32,554 nt of DNA from an uncultured Peptococcaceae bacterium (lineage in GTDB: Bacteria; Bacillota; Desulfotomaculia; Desulfotomaculales; Desulfallaceae), in the NCBI GenBank assembly GCA_913064925.1, contig CAJYBN010000003.1, forward strand, positions 1-32,554, given 5' to 3'. Shown here in pieces: positions 32,431 through 32,554 of this stretch (position 1 is the first letter of the stretch; each line of letters opens with the position of its first letter). The translations under genes were made by a program, and so were the position numbers. The notes beneath the pieces were generated by a model. That model was not told the DNA's origin and made no database searches. It saw only the letters and a list, made by a program, of their open reading frames with translations.

Positions 32431-32554
32431 TTAATAAATATCGCTGCTTAATTCCAATACATGGAGGACGGGCAGAGCCAGCCCGAAAGCATTTTCCCCG
32501 CGCAAAATGCCGAAAACCACTCCCACCACCCGGCCTTTCCCGTCAAAGACCGGA
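32431..32554 (-). CDS. Trypsin-like serine protease, C-terminal end (cut by window end)
   Basis: Only the last 40 codons are visible: PVFDGKGRVVGVVFGILRGE, then NAFGLALPVLHVLELSSDIY and TAA. The pattern PVFDxxGxVVGVV...FGLALPV is the end of the S1C (DegP/HtrA-like) trypsin domain, just after the catalytic GNSGGP serine, which lies outside the window. No PDZ domain follows, so this is a single-domain form. It lies upstream of the membrane protein in the same direction. The family assignment is good for so short a piece; activity cannot be checked. Confidence 0.7.
   Translation of the reverse strand, partial: PVFDGKGRVVGVVFGILRGENAFGLALPVLHVLELSSDIY

Overview
The window looks like a chromosomal segment of a low-to-mid G+C anaerobic Firmicute. 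Desulfotomaculum/Pelotomaculum-like Peptococcaceae would fit. This is inferred from the content: a tungsten/molybdenum-type aldehyde:ferredoxin oxidoreductase beside an iron alcohol dehydrogenase, a TRAP transporter, strong GGAGG ribosome-binding sites with frequent GTG/TTG starts, and a YhaM-type RNase. No rRNA, tRNA, CRISPR array or intact insertion sequence was seen.

Layout. (1) 1-322, minus: a Doc-type toxin (cut by the window edge) with a 55-aa antitoxin. (2) 469-2238, plus: two small unknown genes, a terminator and a SEC-C zinc protein. (3) 2193-2912, minus: a 3'-truncated YhaM exoribonuclease. (4) 2989-14097, minus: a BREX type 3 phage-defence operon in the order brxF-brxC-pglX-brxHII-pglZ-terminal gene. 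brxC, pglX and pglZ look intact. The helicase brxHII is broken: its second RecA domain is missing, and it has frameshifts and a short N-terminus. BrxF has lost the glycines of its Walker A loop, so the system is probably a relic or strongly modified. (5) 14205-17191: a decay zone with the C-terminal remnant of a helicase/nuclease, a remnant of a second copy of the Doc antitoxin, an intact EamA permease, a Cro/CI-like regulator split by a 17-bp tandem duplication, and an acyl-CoA dehydrogenase with a stop codon and an internal deletion. (6) 17275-24310: Nudix hydrolase, RidA, the AOR-ADH operon and a large cytoplasmic GH13 enzyme. (7) 24448-27727, minus: a TRAP transporter operon (dctP-dctQ-dctM) preceded by a promoter, a leader with RNA-like structure and an intrinsic terminator 37 nt before dctP, which is the layout of a riboswitch or attenuator. 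(8) 27941-28429, minus: a 56-aa charged protein followed by about 320 nt of strongly paired non-coding sequence ending in a terminator, a candidate structured RNA. (9) 28510-32554: a P-type metal ATPase fragment, an intact aminotransferase, a decayed EamA permease, a polytopic membrane protein and the end of a trypsin-like protease.

How it fits together. The metabolic genes suggest interconversion of aldehydes, alcohols and acids (AOR+ADH), uptake of organic acids (TRAP) and glucan handling (GH13). The rest is an accessory region where defence, toxin-antitoxin and catabolic genes have been gained and are being lost, largely by internal deletions and by short two-copy tandem duplications (9-19 bp). 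The most interesting unexplained pieces are the two structured non-coding regions near 27.5-28.3 kb and the degenerate BREX-3 operon.
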